A stretch of 64,000 nucleotides of DNA, taken from the NCBI GenBank assembly GCA_963667505.2, contig OY763490.2:3162001-3226000 (forward strand), in the 5' to 3' direction. This DNA comes from Aldehydirespirator sp963667505 (GTDB taxonomy: Bacteria > Actinomycetota > Acidimicrobiia > Acidimicrobiales > Aldehydirespiratoraceae). Shown one piece after another: positions 16,710 to 25,042 of the stretch. Within the stretch, counting starts at the first letter, position 1, and every line of letters starts with the position of its first letter. The notes under the pieces were generated by a model. It saw nothing but the letters and a program-made list of their open reading frames with translations, did no database searches and was not told the origin of the DNA. Both the position numbers and the translations under genes were made by a program.

Positions 16710-19523
16710 CTACAGGGCGTAGGCGGCTGGGGCGGGTTTCAGGGGGCGGGCGTACCAGAGGGGGCGGCGCAGGCCTCCAGGGCCGGGGGCGGGGCGGGTC
16801 ATGGCCAGCCACTCGCGGTAGGCGTCGCGGGCCTTGGCGGTGTCTACCACCACGTCGCCGTAGGCGTCGCCGGGCTCGGCGGGGCCGACCCGCACCCGCT
16901 GGTGCCAGCACTGCATGCCCGACACCGGGTCGGGCTGCACGCAGAACGTCAGGTTCTGGTGCACACCGGTTTCGCTCCACCAGATGCGCTCGGTGTCGGG
17001 ATCGTCGCTGGCGTGGCGCTCGGGGCGGCCCCGGCACCGCAGCCGCCATACCGTCGCGTCGTTGGTGATGTCGGCGTCGCCGCCGGACCACGAGCCGCCC
17101 GCAGCGGCGTCCAGGCGCCAGCGGCCCATGTGGTGCGATGCGGCCACCACGCCGGGGCGGATGCCCTCGGTGCGCCAGGCGCCGATCACGAAGTGGCCGA
17201 TGCGGGTGACGACCCGCACCAGGCCGTCCACCTCGATGCCGAGCGCCTCGGCGTCGGACGGATGGATCCACAGCGGGTGGCGGTGGCTCAGCTCCGACAG
17301 CCACTTGCTGTTGGCCGAGCGGGTGTGGATCAGCGTCGGGATGCGGAACGTGGGCAGCAGGATCCGCTCGTCGCCGTCGAGGTCGAGGTCCTCCCAGTGC
17401 ACGTGCGACGGGATCCACGTCGGGGTGGCGTACTCGGACCAGCCCCAGTCGGCCAGCGTCTGCGAGTACAGCTCCAGCTTGCGCGACGGCGTGGGGAAGC
17501 CCTCTCGGACCGAGCCGTCCACCTCCACTGCGGGCGAGCCGTCGCCCAGCCCGGCGAGCTTCAAGCCAGCCAGATCGGAGGGCGCGCCCGACCACGCTCC
17601 CGGCGTGCCCGGCCGCCGAAAGACGCCCGCCTCGTCTATTTCGCAGCCCTCGAGGGCGGTCGGCTCGACCTCGCGCTCGTACGGGAGGTACATGTCGCCG
17701 TCGAGGGCGTAGGCGCCCCGGTCGCGCATGAACTCCAGCGGACTCTGGCCCGCGGCGGCCGCGTCGTCGGCCAGGCCGGGCACCCCGGCGAACATGGCCG
17801 AGTAGTACTCGTCCACCGACATGGGCGTGCCGGGGTGCTCGGGGCTCTCGAACCAGCGCCGGATGCCGAGGGCGCCGTCGGGGTCGATGCGCCACGACAG
17901 CTCGATCCAGAACTCGTTCTCCTCCCACACCTCGCCCGGGTTGAACTCGTGGGTGCGCGAGCCGTGACCCACCTCGTCGCCGCGGATCTCGGCGTAGCGG
18001 CGCAGCACCGGCTGGCGGAAGCCGATCCAGCGGCCGGCGTGGGTCTCGAAGCTGGCCACGTCGTGGCGCTCGGCGCCCACCCCCATGGGCAGCACGTAGT
18101 CGGCGAACACGGCCGTCTCCGACCAGGTCGGAGTGAGCGCCACATGGCACCCGACCTTGTCGGGGTCCTTGAGGGCCTCCAGCCAGCTGAATCCGTCGGG
18201 GTTGGTCCACACCGGGTTGTAGACCCGGCTGAAGTACATGTCGAGACGGCCCCGGCCCTCGTTCAGGAAATGGGGCAGCAGGATCGACATCTCGTGGTAG
18301 GCCAGCGGGTACTCCTGGGGCCAGCTCAGCTCGTTCCAGTGCTGCACCGCCGAAGCGGCCGGCGGGTGGGGCGCCTTGTACTTGTTCCAGCCGTTGCCAG
18401 TGGTGCCGCCCACCGTGCCGACCGAGCCGGTCAGCACGTTGAGGAAGAACAGGCACCGCGCCGTCTGCCAGCCGCCCAGGTTGCCCGCGCCCGCGGCCCG
18501 CCAGTTGTGCGACGCGAACTTGGTGGGGTGGGCGCCGATGATGCGGGCCACCTCGACGATCTGGGCCGCGGGCACGCCGCAGACCCGCTCGGCCTCTTCA
18601 GGCGTGTAGGCGGCGTAGTCCTCCAGCAGGGCCGGCCCGACCGACTCGAACTCGACTGGCCGCTGGGGATGGCGCTCGCGCAGGTAGGTCTCCCAGTTGG
18701 TCCAGCGCTTCACGAAGCCGCGGTCCCAGGCGCCGTCGGCCAGCAGCAGCCGGGCGATGGCCAGCAGCAGGAATGGCTCGGTGCCGGGCCAGGCCGGCAG
18801 CCAGAAGTCGGCCTTGGCGCCGGTGTTGGACAGCCGGGGGTCGACGCAGATCACGGTGGCGCCGTTGCCTTGGGCCTCGACGATGCGCTGGGCGTGGGGG
18901 TTGAAGTAGTGGCCCGCCTCCAGGTGCGACGAGATCAGGAAGATCACCTCGGCGTGGGCGAAGTCCGACGACGGGCGGTCGTGGCCCATCCAGCTCTGAT
19001 AGCCGATGCGGGCGTTGGAGCTGCAGATGTTGGTGTGGCTGTTGTGGCCGTCCACTCCCCAGCACTGCAGCACCCGCTCGGCGAAGCCGTCCTCGCCGGG
19101 ACGGCCGACGTGGTACATGACCTCGTCGCGACGACCCTCGACGATGGCCGACCGGATGCGTCCGCTGATGTCGTCGAGCGCTTCGGCCCAGCTGACCCGC
19201 TCCCATTGGCCGCCGCCCCGCTCCCCCGCCCGGCGCAGCGGATGCAGGATCCGCTCGTGGTCGTCGATCTGGTTGAGGGTGGCCGGGCCCTTGGCGCAGT
19301 TGCGGCCCCGGCTGGCCGGGTGCAGCGGGTTGCCCTCCACTCGGTCGATGCGCCCGGTGGCGTGGTTGACGTGGCACACCAGCCCGCAGGCCGCCTCGCA
19401 GTTGAAGCAGGTGGTGGGCACCAGCGTGTGGTGGTTCTCCACCCGTTTCGGCCAGGCTTTGGCGTCGAGGGTGACCGCGTCGTGCCAGGTCTCGTGGGGG
19501 GGATAGCTGTCCAACTCGGCCAC
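16710..19523 (-). CDS. Molybdopterin oxidoreductase catalytic subunit (DMSO reductase superfamily)
   Basis: This 937-residue protein has an N-terminal Fe-S site C39-x2-C42-x3-C46-x29-C76 (CFNCEAAC ... GRNCAKG) and bis-MGD binding regions (VICVDPRLSNTGAKADFWLPAWPGTE). A TNICSSNARIG segment probably supplies the molybdenum ligand, likely its Cys. The C-terminal molydop-binding domain starts near LWIHPSDAEALGIEVDG. There is no twin-arginine signal, so the enzyme should face the cytoplasm. GTG at 19523 is the start, 14 bp after the NrfD-like gene. With the Fe-S and NrfD subunits it forms a membrane-bound oxidoreductase (PsrABC/CISM type). Substrate unknown. Confidence 0.92.
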   Translation of the reverse strand: MAELDSYPPHETWHDAVTLDAKAWPKRVENHHTLVPTTCFNCEAACGLVCHVNHATGRIDRVEGNPLHPASRGRNCAKGPATLNQIDDHERILHPLRRAGERGGGQWERVSWAEALDDISGRIRSAIVEGRRDEVMYHVGRPGEDGFAERVLQCWGVDGHNSHTNICSSNARIGYQSWMGHDRPSSDFAHAEVIFLISSHLEAGHYFNPHAQRIVEAQGNGATVICVDPRLSNTGAKADFWLPAWPGTEPFLLLAIARLLLADGAWDRGFVKRWTNWETYLRERHPQRPVEFESVGPALLEDYAAYTPEEAERVCGVPAAQIVEVARIIGAHPTKFASHNWRAAGAGNLGGWQTARCLFFLNVLTGSVGTVGGTTGNGWNKYKAPHPPAASAVQHWNELSWPQEYPLAYHEMSILLPHFLNEGRGRLDMYFSRVYNPVWTNPDGFSWLEALKDPDKVGCHVALTPTWSETAVFADYVLPMGVGAERHDVASFETHAGRWIGFRQPVLRRYAEIRGDEVGHGSRTHEFNPGEVWEENEFWIELSWRIDPDGALGIRRWFESPEHPGTPMSVDEYYSAMFAGVPGLADDAAAAGQSPLEFMRDRGAYALDGDMYLPYEREVEPTALEGCEIDEAGVFRRPGTPGAWSGAPSDLAGLKLAGLGDGSPAVEVDGSVREGFPTPSRKLELYSQTLADWGWSEYATPTWIPSHVHWEDLDLDGDERILLPTFRIPTLIHTRSANSKWLSELSHRHPLWIHPSDAEALGIEVDGLVRVVTRIGHFVIGAWRTEGIRPGVVAASHHMGRWRLDAAAGGSWSGGDADITNDATVWRLRCRGRPERHASDDPDTERIWWSETGVHQNLTFCVQPDPVSGMQCWHQRVRVGPAEPGDAYGDVVVDTAKARDAYREWLAMTRPAPGPGGLRRPLWYARPLKPAPAAYAL

Positions 19524-19537
19524 GGCGCCGCGCTCCC

Positions 19538-20408
19538 CTACGACAGCGGCACGGACTGGCCCGCCCGCACGAAGCTGTCCTCGTAGAACCACATGCCGAC
19601 GACCGCGGCCAGCCCCGCGAGCGCGGGCAGCGCCGCACCGGAGTCGGCGGCCAAGGCGACCGCCACAGCCGCGCCGGGCAGGACCAGGCCCAGCACCACC
19701 CCGCCGGCCCAGAATCGGCGGGCGTAACGGCCCCGGATCATGGCAGCCACCGCGGCCTCGACGTGGGCGGTGCCGTGCGACACGACCTCGGCCGCGACCA
19801 GCAGCCCGCAGGCGACGAGCCCGCCCAGCATCACCCAGCGGGCCACCGCCGGGACGGGGACCTCCATGAACAGGTCGGCTGCCGCGTAGGCCGCCCCGCC
19901 CCCGACCGCGGCCTGGGCCAGCAGCAGTCGGCAGCAGCAGCGGCGTCTGCCACAAGTCCCGGCCCTGGCACTGGCCGAACAGGAAGGCGGTGTAGCCCGC
20001 AGTCGCCGCGGCCAGCAGGGCGGCGGGCACGGCCAAGACCTCGAGCGCGCCCGAGGAAGCCGCTACCCCCGCCATGAACCAGACCGCGCACACCGCCGCG
20101 AAGGCGCCCAGCACCCAGGCGCCTTTGACCAGCCAGGAGCGACGGTTGGGTCGGGTGAGCAGGTAGTAGAAGCGCTCCGGGCGGCGCAGATCCCCCACCA
20201 GCAGCCCGCCTGTGACCGCCAGGAAGAAACCCGCCACCACCGGCGGCATCACGCCCACCGCGGCCTGCGAGCTTCCGTGGCCCAGCAGCGCCAGCAGGGC
20301 GGCCACCGCCATCACCCCCGCCGCAACCGCCTTGGTGACGAGGTAGCTCGACACCTTGGCCTTCCAGGTCGTCTCATGGGCGGTGGTGTAGGCGGTGCGG
20401 GCCACCAC
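19538..20408 (-). pseudogene. NrfD/PsrC-like membrane subunit, split by a frameshift
   Basis: The first ~160 residues from GTG at 20408 contain membrane helices (AVAAGVMAVAALLALLGHG, VVAGFFLAVTGGLLVGDL) and the RPERFYYLLTRPNRRSWLVKGAW loop typical of the quinone-interacting NrfD subunit. After LWQTPLLLP the frame must shift, at about 19925-19940 inside a CTG-rich tract. The protein then continues LLLAQAAVGGGAAYAAADLFMEV and three further hydrophobic stretches to the stop at 19538. Joined length is about 290 residues, normal for the family. The repetitive CTG tract makes either polymerase slippage or an assembly error plausible. The start overlaps the Fe-S gene by 35 bp. Confidence 0.85.
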
Positions 20409-21054
20409 GCCGTGGCCCGTCCGACTCGGCGGTGGGATGCTGGGGGGTGGTGTCGGCCCAGATCATGCCGTCGGCCGCGATGGCGGTGCGCAGCGGGTCG
20501 AGCGACGCCGCCTCCGCGCCGCGGTAGTGCACCTTGGGCAGGGTCTGCTGCTGCGGGGCCCGCACCGCGGTGTCGCTGCGGGCGATGATCCGGGTGGTCG
20601 GGTCGTCGGGGTCGTCGAGGTCGGCCACCTTGATGGCGTGAGTGGGGCACACCACCACGCAGCTCGGTTCGAGGCCCTGCTCGATCCGGTGGTTGCAGAA
20701 GTTGCACTTGTTGGCCGTGTTGGTGGCCGGGTTGATGTAGATGGCGTCGTAGGGGCAGGCGTTCATGCACCCCTTGCAGCCGATGCAGTTGCTGTCGTCG
20801 AAGTCCACCACCCCATTGGCTGCACGGAACAGCGCCCCGGTGGGGCAGATGGTGATGCACGGCGCGTCGTCGCAGTGGTTGCAGCGCATCACCGAGAAGT
20901 GCCGCTTGACGTTGGGGAACGATCCGGTCTCGATGTACTTCACCCAGGTGCGGTTCACGCCCAGCGGGACGTCGTGCTCGCTCTTGCACGCCACCGTGCA
21001 GGCGTGACATCCGATGCAGCTCTCGCTGTCGAGCAGGAACCCGAGCCGCGTCAC
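20374..21054 (-). CDS. 4Fe-4S ferredoxin-type electron transfer subunit (DmsB/PsrB-like)
   Basis: A 226-residue protein with sixteen cysteines in four cluster motifs: CIGCHACTVACK (13-24), CNHCDDAPCITICP, CIGCKGCMNACP and CNFCNHRIEQGLEPSCVVVCP. This is the standard four-cluster wire between the molybdenum subunit and the NrfD quinone subunit. It has no signal peptide. Its GTG start at 21054 lies inside the leftmost copy of a 32-bp tandem repeat, so its first five residues (MTRLG) are repeat-encoded. It is first in the order Fe-S, NrfD, Mo subunit, amidohydrolase. Confidence 0.93.
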   Translation of the reverse strand: MTRLGFLLDSESCIGCHACTVACKSEHDVPLGVNRTWVKYIETGSFPNVKRHFSVMRCNHCDDAPCITICPTGALFRAANGVVDFDDSNCIGCKGCMNACPYDAIYINPATNTANKCNFCNHRIEQGLEPSCVVVCPTHAIKVADLDDPDDPTTRIIARSDTAVRAPQQQTLPKVHYRGAEAASLDPLRTAIAADGMIWADTTPQHPTAESDGPRRGGPHRLHHRP

Positions 21055-21202
21055 CGCGCGCCCCCGCCGCGCCCGAGCCGCGTCACCGCGCGCCCCCGCC
21101 GCGCCCGAGCCGCGTCACCGCGCGCCCCCGCCGCGCCCGAGCCGCGTCACCGCGCGCCCCCGCCGCGCCCGAGCCGCGTCACCGCGCGCCCCCGCCGCGA
21201 GA
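21041..21202. repeat. Five tandem copies of a 32-bp unit spanning the tetR stop / Fe-S gene start
   Basis: Units start at 21043, 21075, 21107, 21139 and 21171, essentially identical and all very GC-rich. On the coding (minus) strand each unit contains a GTGA in which a TGA stop and a GTG start overlap. The rightmost copy ends tetR (…RGGGAR) and the leftmost starts the Fe-S gene. Because 32 is not a multiple of three, each internal GTG opens an 11-codon frame (VTRLGRGGGAR) that stops at the GTGA of the next unit. This gives four mini-ORFs at 21147-21182, 21115-21150, 21083-21118 and 21051-21086. Confidence 0.95.
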
Positions 21203-21790
21203 CAGGCGTTGGATGCCGGCGCACAGCAGCTCCACCAGATGGTCGAAGGTGTCCTCGGGGTCGTGGGGCAGAGGGTGGCCGTCACCCGACTCGAGATGGC
21301 TGAACCCATGGAAGGCGCTGCGCAGAGTGCGGGCCGCATGCACGCGGTCCTCCGCCGTTAGGTCGTAGCCTCTCAGAACCTGGCCCAACACGCCGAGCAC
21401 CCGCTCGACTGCCCCTTCGAGCTCGGCGTCGCCCGCGCACGGATAACGGTCCGTGGCCGCGTAGATCCCGGGATGGTCCCGCACCATCGCGCGCCACGCA
21501 TGGCCCACGGCGGCTACCGCGTCGTCGCCGGACAGCCCCACGGCGGCCTCGGCCAGCCGCTGCGCCAGGATCTCGCGGCCTCGCAGACTCAGGCTGCGCA
21601 GCAGGCCGTCATAGCCCTCGACGTGGCGATACAGCGCCGGCTGGCGCACTCCCAAAGCGTCGGCCACCCCGGTGAGGGTCAGTTTGTCGAGGCCTTCGGC
21701 ATCGGCGAGGGCCGCCGCCGCGCCTATCACCCGGTCGGTGTCCAGCGGCCGCCGCGGCGACGTTGCCCTGTCCCCCAGCGCCGTCACCAT
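21179..21790 (-). CDS. TetR-family transcriptional regulator
   Basis: I start at the ATG at 21790 (203 residues), which has a GGAAGCTGGGG stretch upstream. The DNA-binding helix-turn-helix is LTLTGVADALGVRQPALYRHVEGYDGLL (about 37-64). The C-terminal part (RAMVRDHPGIYAATDRYP, then RTLRSAFHGFSHLES) matches the WHG-type ligand domain found in many actinobacterial TetR proteins. It lies directly upstream of the Fe-S/NrfD/Mo operon on the same strand, and its last residues are encoded by the 32-bp repeat. It probably regulates that operon; this is inferred from linkage. Confidence 0.9.
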   Translation of the reverse strand: MVTALGDRATSPRRPLDTDRVIGAAAALADAEGLDKLTLTGVADALGVRQPALYRHVEGYDGLLRSLSLRGREILAQRLAEAAVGLSGDDAVAAVGHAWRAMVRDHPGIYAATDRYPCAGDAELEGAVERVLGVLGQVLRGYDLTAEDRVHAARTLRSAFHGFSHLESGDGHPLPHDPEDTFDHLVELLCAGIQRLSRGGGAR

Positions 21791-21973
21791 GCTCGTTTCC
21801 CCAGCTTCCTCGACTTCCAGGCGGACACGGCTGCCGGGGCCGCGTCCCACAGCAAGTTAGCAGTCATAGCGTATGGGTTATAGCGGAATGACGCGGCGCT
21901 CGGGTCGCGGCCTGACAACCCGCACCACATCGGGCGTAAGCCTGCTCGCGCCAGCCGCGCCCCCGGGAATGCG

Positions 21974-22279
21974 TCAACCCTTGCCCTGCCAGGGGATGAG
22001 CCGCTTCTCGGCCATGCGCATCGCAACGTCCATGGTCACCCCCAGGAGGCTGATGAGGATCACCGCCGAGAGCATCAGGTCGAGCAGGAAGAACTGGCGG
22101 GCCTTGAAGATGGTGAAGCCGAGCCCGGCGCTGGAGCCGAGCAGTTCGGCGGCGACCAGCGTCACCGCGGCCAGCGCCGACGCCCACAGCGACACCACCG
22201 ACAGCCAGTACGCGCCCCGGGCGACTATCAGCGTGATCACGCCATAGACGTCGTCGAGACCCTGAACAATCGAATCCAT
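21974..22279 (-). pseudogene. C-terminal remnant of an ABC transporter permease (SsuC/TauC-like)
   Basis: This 101-residue frame has the C-terminal third of a BPD-type permease: LWASALAAVTLVAAELLGSSAGLGF, then LDLMLSAVILISLLGVTMDVAMRMAEKRLIPW. These match the last two membrane helices of nitrate/taurine/sulfonate permeases. The ~150 N-terminal residues, including the first helices, are missing, and there is no ATPase or binding-protein gene nearby. It is most likely a relic of a deleted transporter operon. Confidence 0.6.
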
Positions 22280-22371
22280 GCGGGTCCCCCATCGGCCCAG
22301 TGTCTCGCGTCGGCCCGAACCTCAGGCCGTCGCCCAGCCGGGCCTCGTTGCGCCGAGCGCCCGCGAAGACG

Positions 22372-23592
22372 TCATCGCCCCGTCTCGGGCCTGTAGATGA
22401 GGTCTGGGGCCAGCTCGGCGACGCTGGCCGCGCCGCACAGGGCCATGTCCCGCTTCATGCTGGAGCGCAGGTGCTCGATCACCCAGTCGACGCCGTGCTC
22501 GCCGGCCGCGGCCAGCCCGTACAGGTAGGCCCGGCCGATCATGCACGATGTCGCTCCCAGCGCCAGCGCCTTGACGATGTCGCCTCCCCGACGGATGCCG
22601 CCGTCGCAGACGATGTCCAAGTCGCCGCCCACGGCCTGGGCCACCGGCTCCACCAAATCGAGGATTCCAGGCGCCGAGTCGAGCTGGCGGCCGCCGTGGT
22701 TGGACAGCACGATCCCGTCCAGTCCCCGGTCCCGGGCGATCACGGCATCGGCGACGCTCTGTATGCCCTTCACCAGCACCGGGCCGTCCCACAGCGAACG
22801 CATCCACTCCACATCGTCCCAGGACAGCGAGGGGTCGAACTGCTCGTTCATGAAGGCGGCCAGGTCGACCGCAGTCGAGCCGTCGATGTCGGTGTTGTCG
22901 ACAACGTTGGCGAAGGTGATCGGCTCGGAGCGCAGGAACTGCCATGTCCAGCCTGGGTGCAGCAGACCGTCGATCAGCGTCTCAGGCCCGATCTGGGGAG
23001 GCAGCGCGAAGCCGCGGCGCACATCCCGCTCGCGCCGGCCCAACATGGCCGCGTCGACGGTTATGCAGAGCGCCTCGAAGCCGGCCGAGGCGGCTCGGCC
23101 GATCATCTCCTTGACCAGGCCCTTGTCGCGCCACACGTAGACCTGGAACCACTTGCGGCCGTGGCTGACCGCCGCGACCTCCTCCATCGAGCGGGTGCCC
23201 ATGGTCGACAGCGCGTACGGCAGGCCGGCCCGGGCCGCGGCGCGGGCTGCGGCCAGCTCGCCCGGCGGGTGGGCTATCCGGGTGAACCCTGTGGGCGCAA
23301 GGATCAGCGGGACCGGCACTTCGCGGCCCAGGACCGTCCCGGTCGTGTCCACATTGCCCACGTCTCGCAGTACCCGCGGGACGAGTTCGGTCTCACGGAA
23401 GGCCCGGGTGTTGCGGTCCAAGGCGACCTCGTCCTCAGCCCCGCCATCGATGTAGTCGAACACCCCGCCAGGGAGGCGCTTCCGGGCGATGTCCCGCAGA
23501 TCGTCGATGCACGCCGACCGCTGAAGGCGGCGCTTGGCCGGGTCGAGCTCGAAGCGCCGGAATCGCAGCACAGACCGGAGAGCGGAGACCAT
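22372..23592 (-). CDS. lldD: FMN-dependent L-lactate dehydrogenase (alpha-hydroxy acid dehydrogenase family)
   Basis: A 406-residue TIM-barrel flavoenzyme. It has PGGVFDYIDGGAEDEVAL at the start, LAPTGFTRIAHPPGE, ALSTMGTRSMEEVA, ITVDAAMLGRRERDVRRGF, the catalytic histidine segment LSNHGGRQLD, and CDGGIRRGGDIVKALALGA for the FMN phosphate. The overall pattern is closest to actinobacterial LldD2; the related pre-mycofactocin synthase MftD is less likely because no mycofactocin genes are present. ATG at 23592 is the start. The open frame extends upstream only through the minisatellite. Confidence 0.9.
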   Translation of the reverse strand: MVSALRSVLRFRRFELDPAKRRLQRSACIDDLRDIARKRLPGGVFDYIDGGAEDEVALDRNTRAFRETELVPRVLRDVGNVDTTGTVLGREVPVPLILAPTGFTRIAHPPGELAAARAAARAGLPYALSTMGTRSMEEVAAVSHGRKWFQVYVWRDKGLVKEMIGRAASAGFEALCITVDAAMLGRRERDVRRGFALPPQIGPETLIDGLLHPGWTWQFLRSEPITFANVVDNTDIDGSTAVDLAAFMNEQFDPSLSWDDVEWMRSLWDGPVLVKGIQSVADAVIARDRGLDGIVLSNHGGRQLDSAPGILDLVEPVAQAVGGDLDIVCDGGIRRGGDIVKALALGATSCMIGRAYLYGLAAAGEHGVDWVIEHLRSSMKRDMALCGAASVAELAPDLIYRPETGR

Positions 23593-23595
23593 GAC

Positions 23596-23790
23596 GCCAC
23601 AATATGGCACCCTCGCCAGGATGACACCGTCGCCAATATGGCACCGTCGCCAGGATGACACCGTCGCCAATATGGCACCGTCGCCAGGATGGCACCGTCG
23701 CCAGGATGGCACTGTCGCCAATATGGCACCGTCGCCAGGATGACACCCGTCGCCAGGATGACACCCGTCGCCAATATGGCACCGTCGCCG
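23596..23790. repeat. 17-bp minisatellite with two alternating variants upstream of lldD
   Basis: Ten nearly perfect units begin at 23608, 23625, 23642, 23659, 23676, 23693, 23710, 23727, 23744 and 23762, with partial units at each end. The last two full units are 18 bp by insertion of one C. Each unit is CACCGTCGCC followed by one of two heptamers: AATATGG (A) or AGGATGA/G (B). The order after a partial A is B-A-B-A-B-B-A-B-B-A. The A variant forms an inverted GCCA-ATA-TGGC. The array fills the gap between lldD and the upstream gene on the same strand. Confidence 0.95.
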
Positions 23791-23794
23791 ACAC

Positions 23795-24220
23795 CTAGGA
23801 GCGGGCCTCGGCCCACCCCTCAGATCGACCTGGAACTCCGGCAGCGGCGCGAGCCTCCGCTTCGGCCAGGGCTTCCGCCGCGGCGCGAGACTCGGCTTCG
23901 GCCAGAGCCCGCGCCTGTCGGCGCAGCGCAGCGGCCTCGAGATCGAGTTCGGCGGCCTGGCCGTGCAGCGCACGGCTGGTTGTCGCCAGGTCGTGGCCCA
24001 GGTAATACAGTCCCGCGCCAATGACACGCCGCAGTTTCTGCCGACTGGCCGAGGCCGCCCGACCTTTCCACACGCTGTCGGTGTGCAGGGCGACCACCGG
24101 TTGGTGGCGCTCGGCCATGGCAGCTCGCCTGGTGTCGAGCTCGTCGGCCACCGCCCGGCAGCGTTCGGCCCTCATGGCCCTGACCGTCGCTTGGCCATAC
24201 AGGTGACTGCTGTGCAACAT
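23795..24220 (-). CDS. Hypothetical Ala/Arg-rich helical protein
   Basis: A 141-residue protein I do not recognise. Almost all of it is predicted helix: an N-terminal basic helix (TVRAMRAERCRAVADELDTRRAAMAERHQ), VWKGRAASASRQKLRRVIGAGLYYLGHDL with a WxG-like turn, then heptad-like alanine/glutamate repeats to the end (LAEAESRAAAEALAEAEARAAA). The size and WxG resemble small secreted WXG100-type proteins, but the similarity is weak. Its start overlaps the divergent inositol-phosphatase start region, and its stop abuts the 17-bp minisatellite. Confidence 0.5.
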   Translation of the reverse strand: MLHSSHLYGQATVRAMRAERCRAVADELDTRRAAMAERHQPVVALHTDSVWKGRAASASRQKLRRVIGAGLYYLGHDLATTSRALHGQAAELDLEAAALRRQARALAEAESRAAAEALAEAEARAAAGVPGRSEGWAEARS

Positions 24221-25042
24221 GGCATCAAATTACCTGACAACTCATCGTCGCGCCAACGCCCCGACCGTCCCGAGCCGTCCTCTGAAACCAGAACAGACCA
24301 GGAACTGGTCGACTTCGCGGTCGAGGCGGCCCGGGACGCAGGCCGGATCACCCAGGAGTGGTACCAGCAGGGGCGCCTGACGGTCACCGCCAAGCAGGAC
24401 GGCTCTCCGGTCACGGAGGCTGATCTGGCCGCAGAACGCTTCCTGCGGGCCGAGATCTCAGCGTCATGGCCCGACGACGCCATCCTGGGCGAGGAGGAGG
24501 GAGAGCGCTCGGGGGCCAGCGGGCGCCTCTGGGTGATCGACCCGATCGACGGCACCAAGGCATTCGCACAGGGCGTGCCCCTCTACGCCACTCTGCTGGC
24601 GCTAGTCGACGAGCACGGCCCGGCTGTGGGCGTCATCTTCCTGCCCGCCCTCGACGAGTGCGTGTGGGCGGGCCGGGGACTCGGCGCCCGATGGGACGGC
24701 TCGCCTTGCCAGGTCAGTGCTCGACCGGCGCTCGACGACTCCTACGTATGCACCAGCGGCCTCGGCTACTGGCCCGACAAGGCACTGGGCCGCGTCAGGT
24801 CCGCAGGCGCCCGGGTGCGCACTTGGGGCGATGCCTACGGCTATGCGCTGGTGGCGACGGGACGAGCCGAGGCGATGGTCGACCCGGAGTGCTTCGACTG
24901 GGACGTCGCGCCCATGGCGGTGATAATCACCGAGGCCGGGGGCCGGTTCTCCGACACAGACGGCACCGATGACTGGCGCCGCGGGTCGGCGGTGGCCACC
25001 AACGGGCTGCTGCACGACGAACTCCTCGCCTGCTTCCGTTAG
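24212..25042 (+). CDS. Inositol monophosphatase family phosphatase (possibly histidinol-phosphatase HisN)
   Basis: The family motifs are all present: VTEADLAAERFLRAEI, EEEGER (metal-binding Glu), WVIDPIDGTKAFAQGVPLYATLLAL (the DPIDGT metal loop) and DWDVAPMAVIITEAGG near the C-terminus. These Mg-dependent, lithium-sensitive enzymes hydrolyse inositol phosphates, histidinol phosphate or 3'-phosphoadenosine phosphates; the HisN type is most common in actinobacteria, but specificity cannot be read here. The start is uncertain: GTG at 24212 or 24203 are the nearest canonical codons, 30 residues before the conserved ELVDFAVEAARDAG. Confidence 0.88.
   Translation: MQHGIKLPDNSSSRQRPDRPEPSSETRTDQELVDFAVEAARDAGRITQEWYQQGRLTVTAKQDGSPVTEADLAAERFLRAEISASWPDDAILGEEEGERSGASGRLWVIDPIDGTKAFAQGVPLYATLLALVDEHGPAVGVIFLPALDECVWAGRGLGARWDGSPCQVSARPALDDSYVCTSGLGYWPDKALGRVRSAGARVRTWGDAYGYALVATGRAEAMVDPECFDWDVAPMAVIITEAGGRFSDTDGTDDWRRGSAVATNGLLHDELLACFR

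Noticed and set aside
16662..19586. 974-residue forward frame across the molybdenum enzyme gene
   Set aside because: Antisense shadow; no recognisable motif.
21041..21202. CRISPR array
   Set aside because: The 32-bp units are directly adjacent with no spacers, and no cas genes are present.
23596..23790. Coding repeat (TadE-like or antifreeze-like repeat protein)
   Set aside because: Frames through the array stay open only because the unit lacks stops; the 17- and 18-bp lengths change the frame and the residues resemble no protein.
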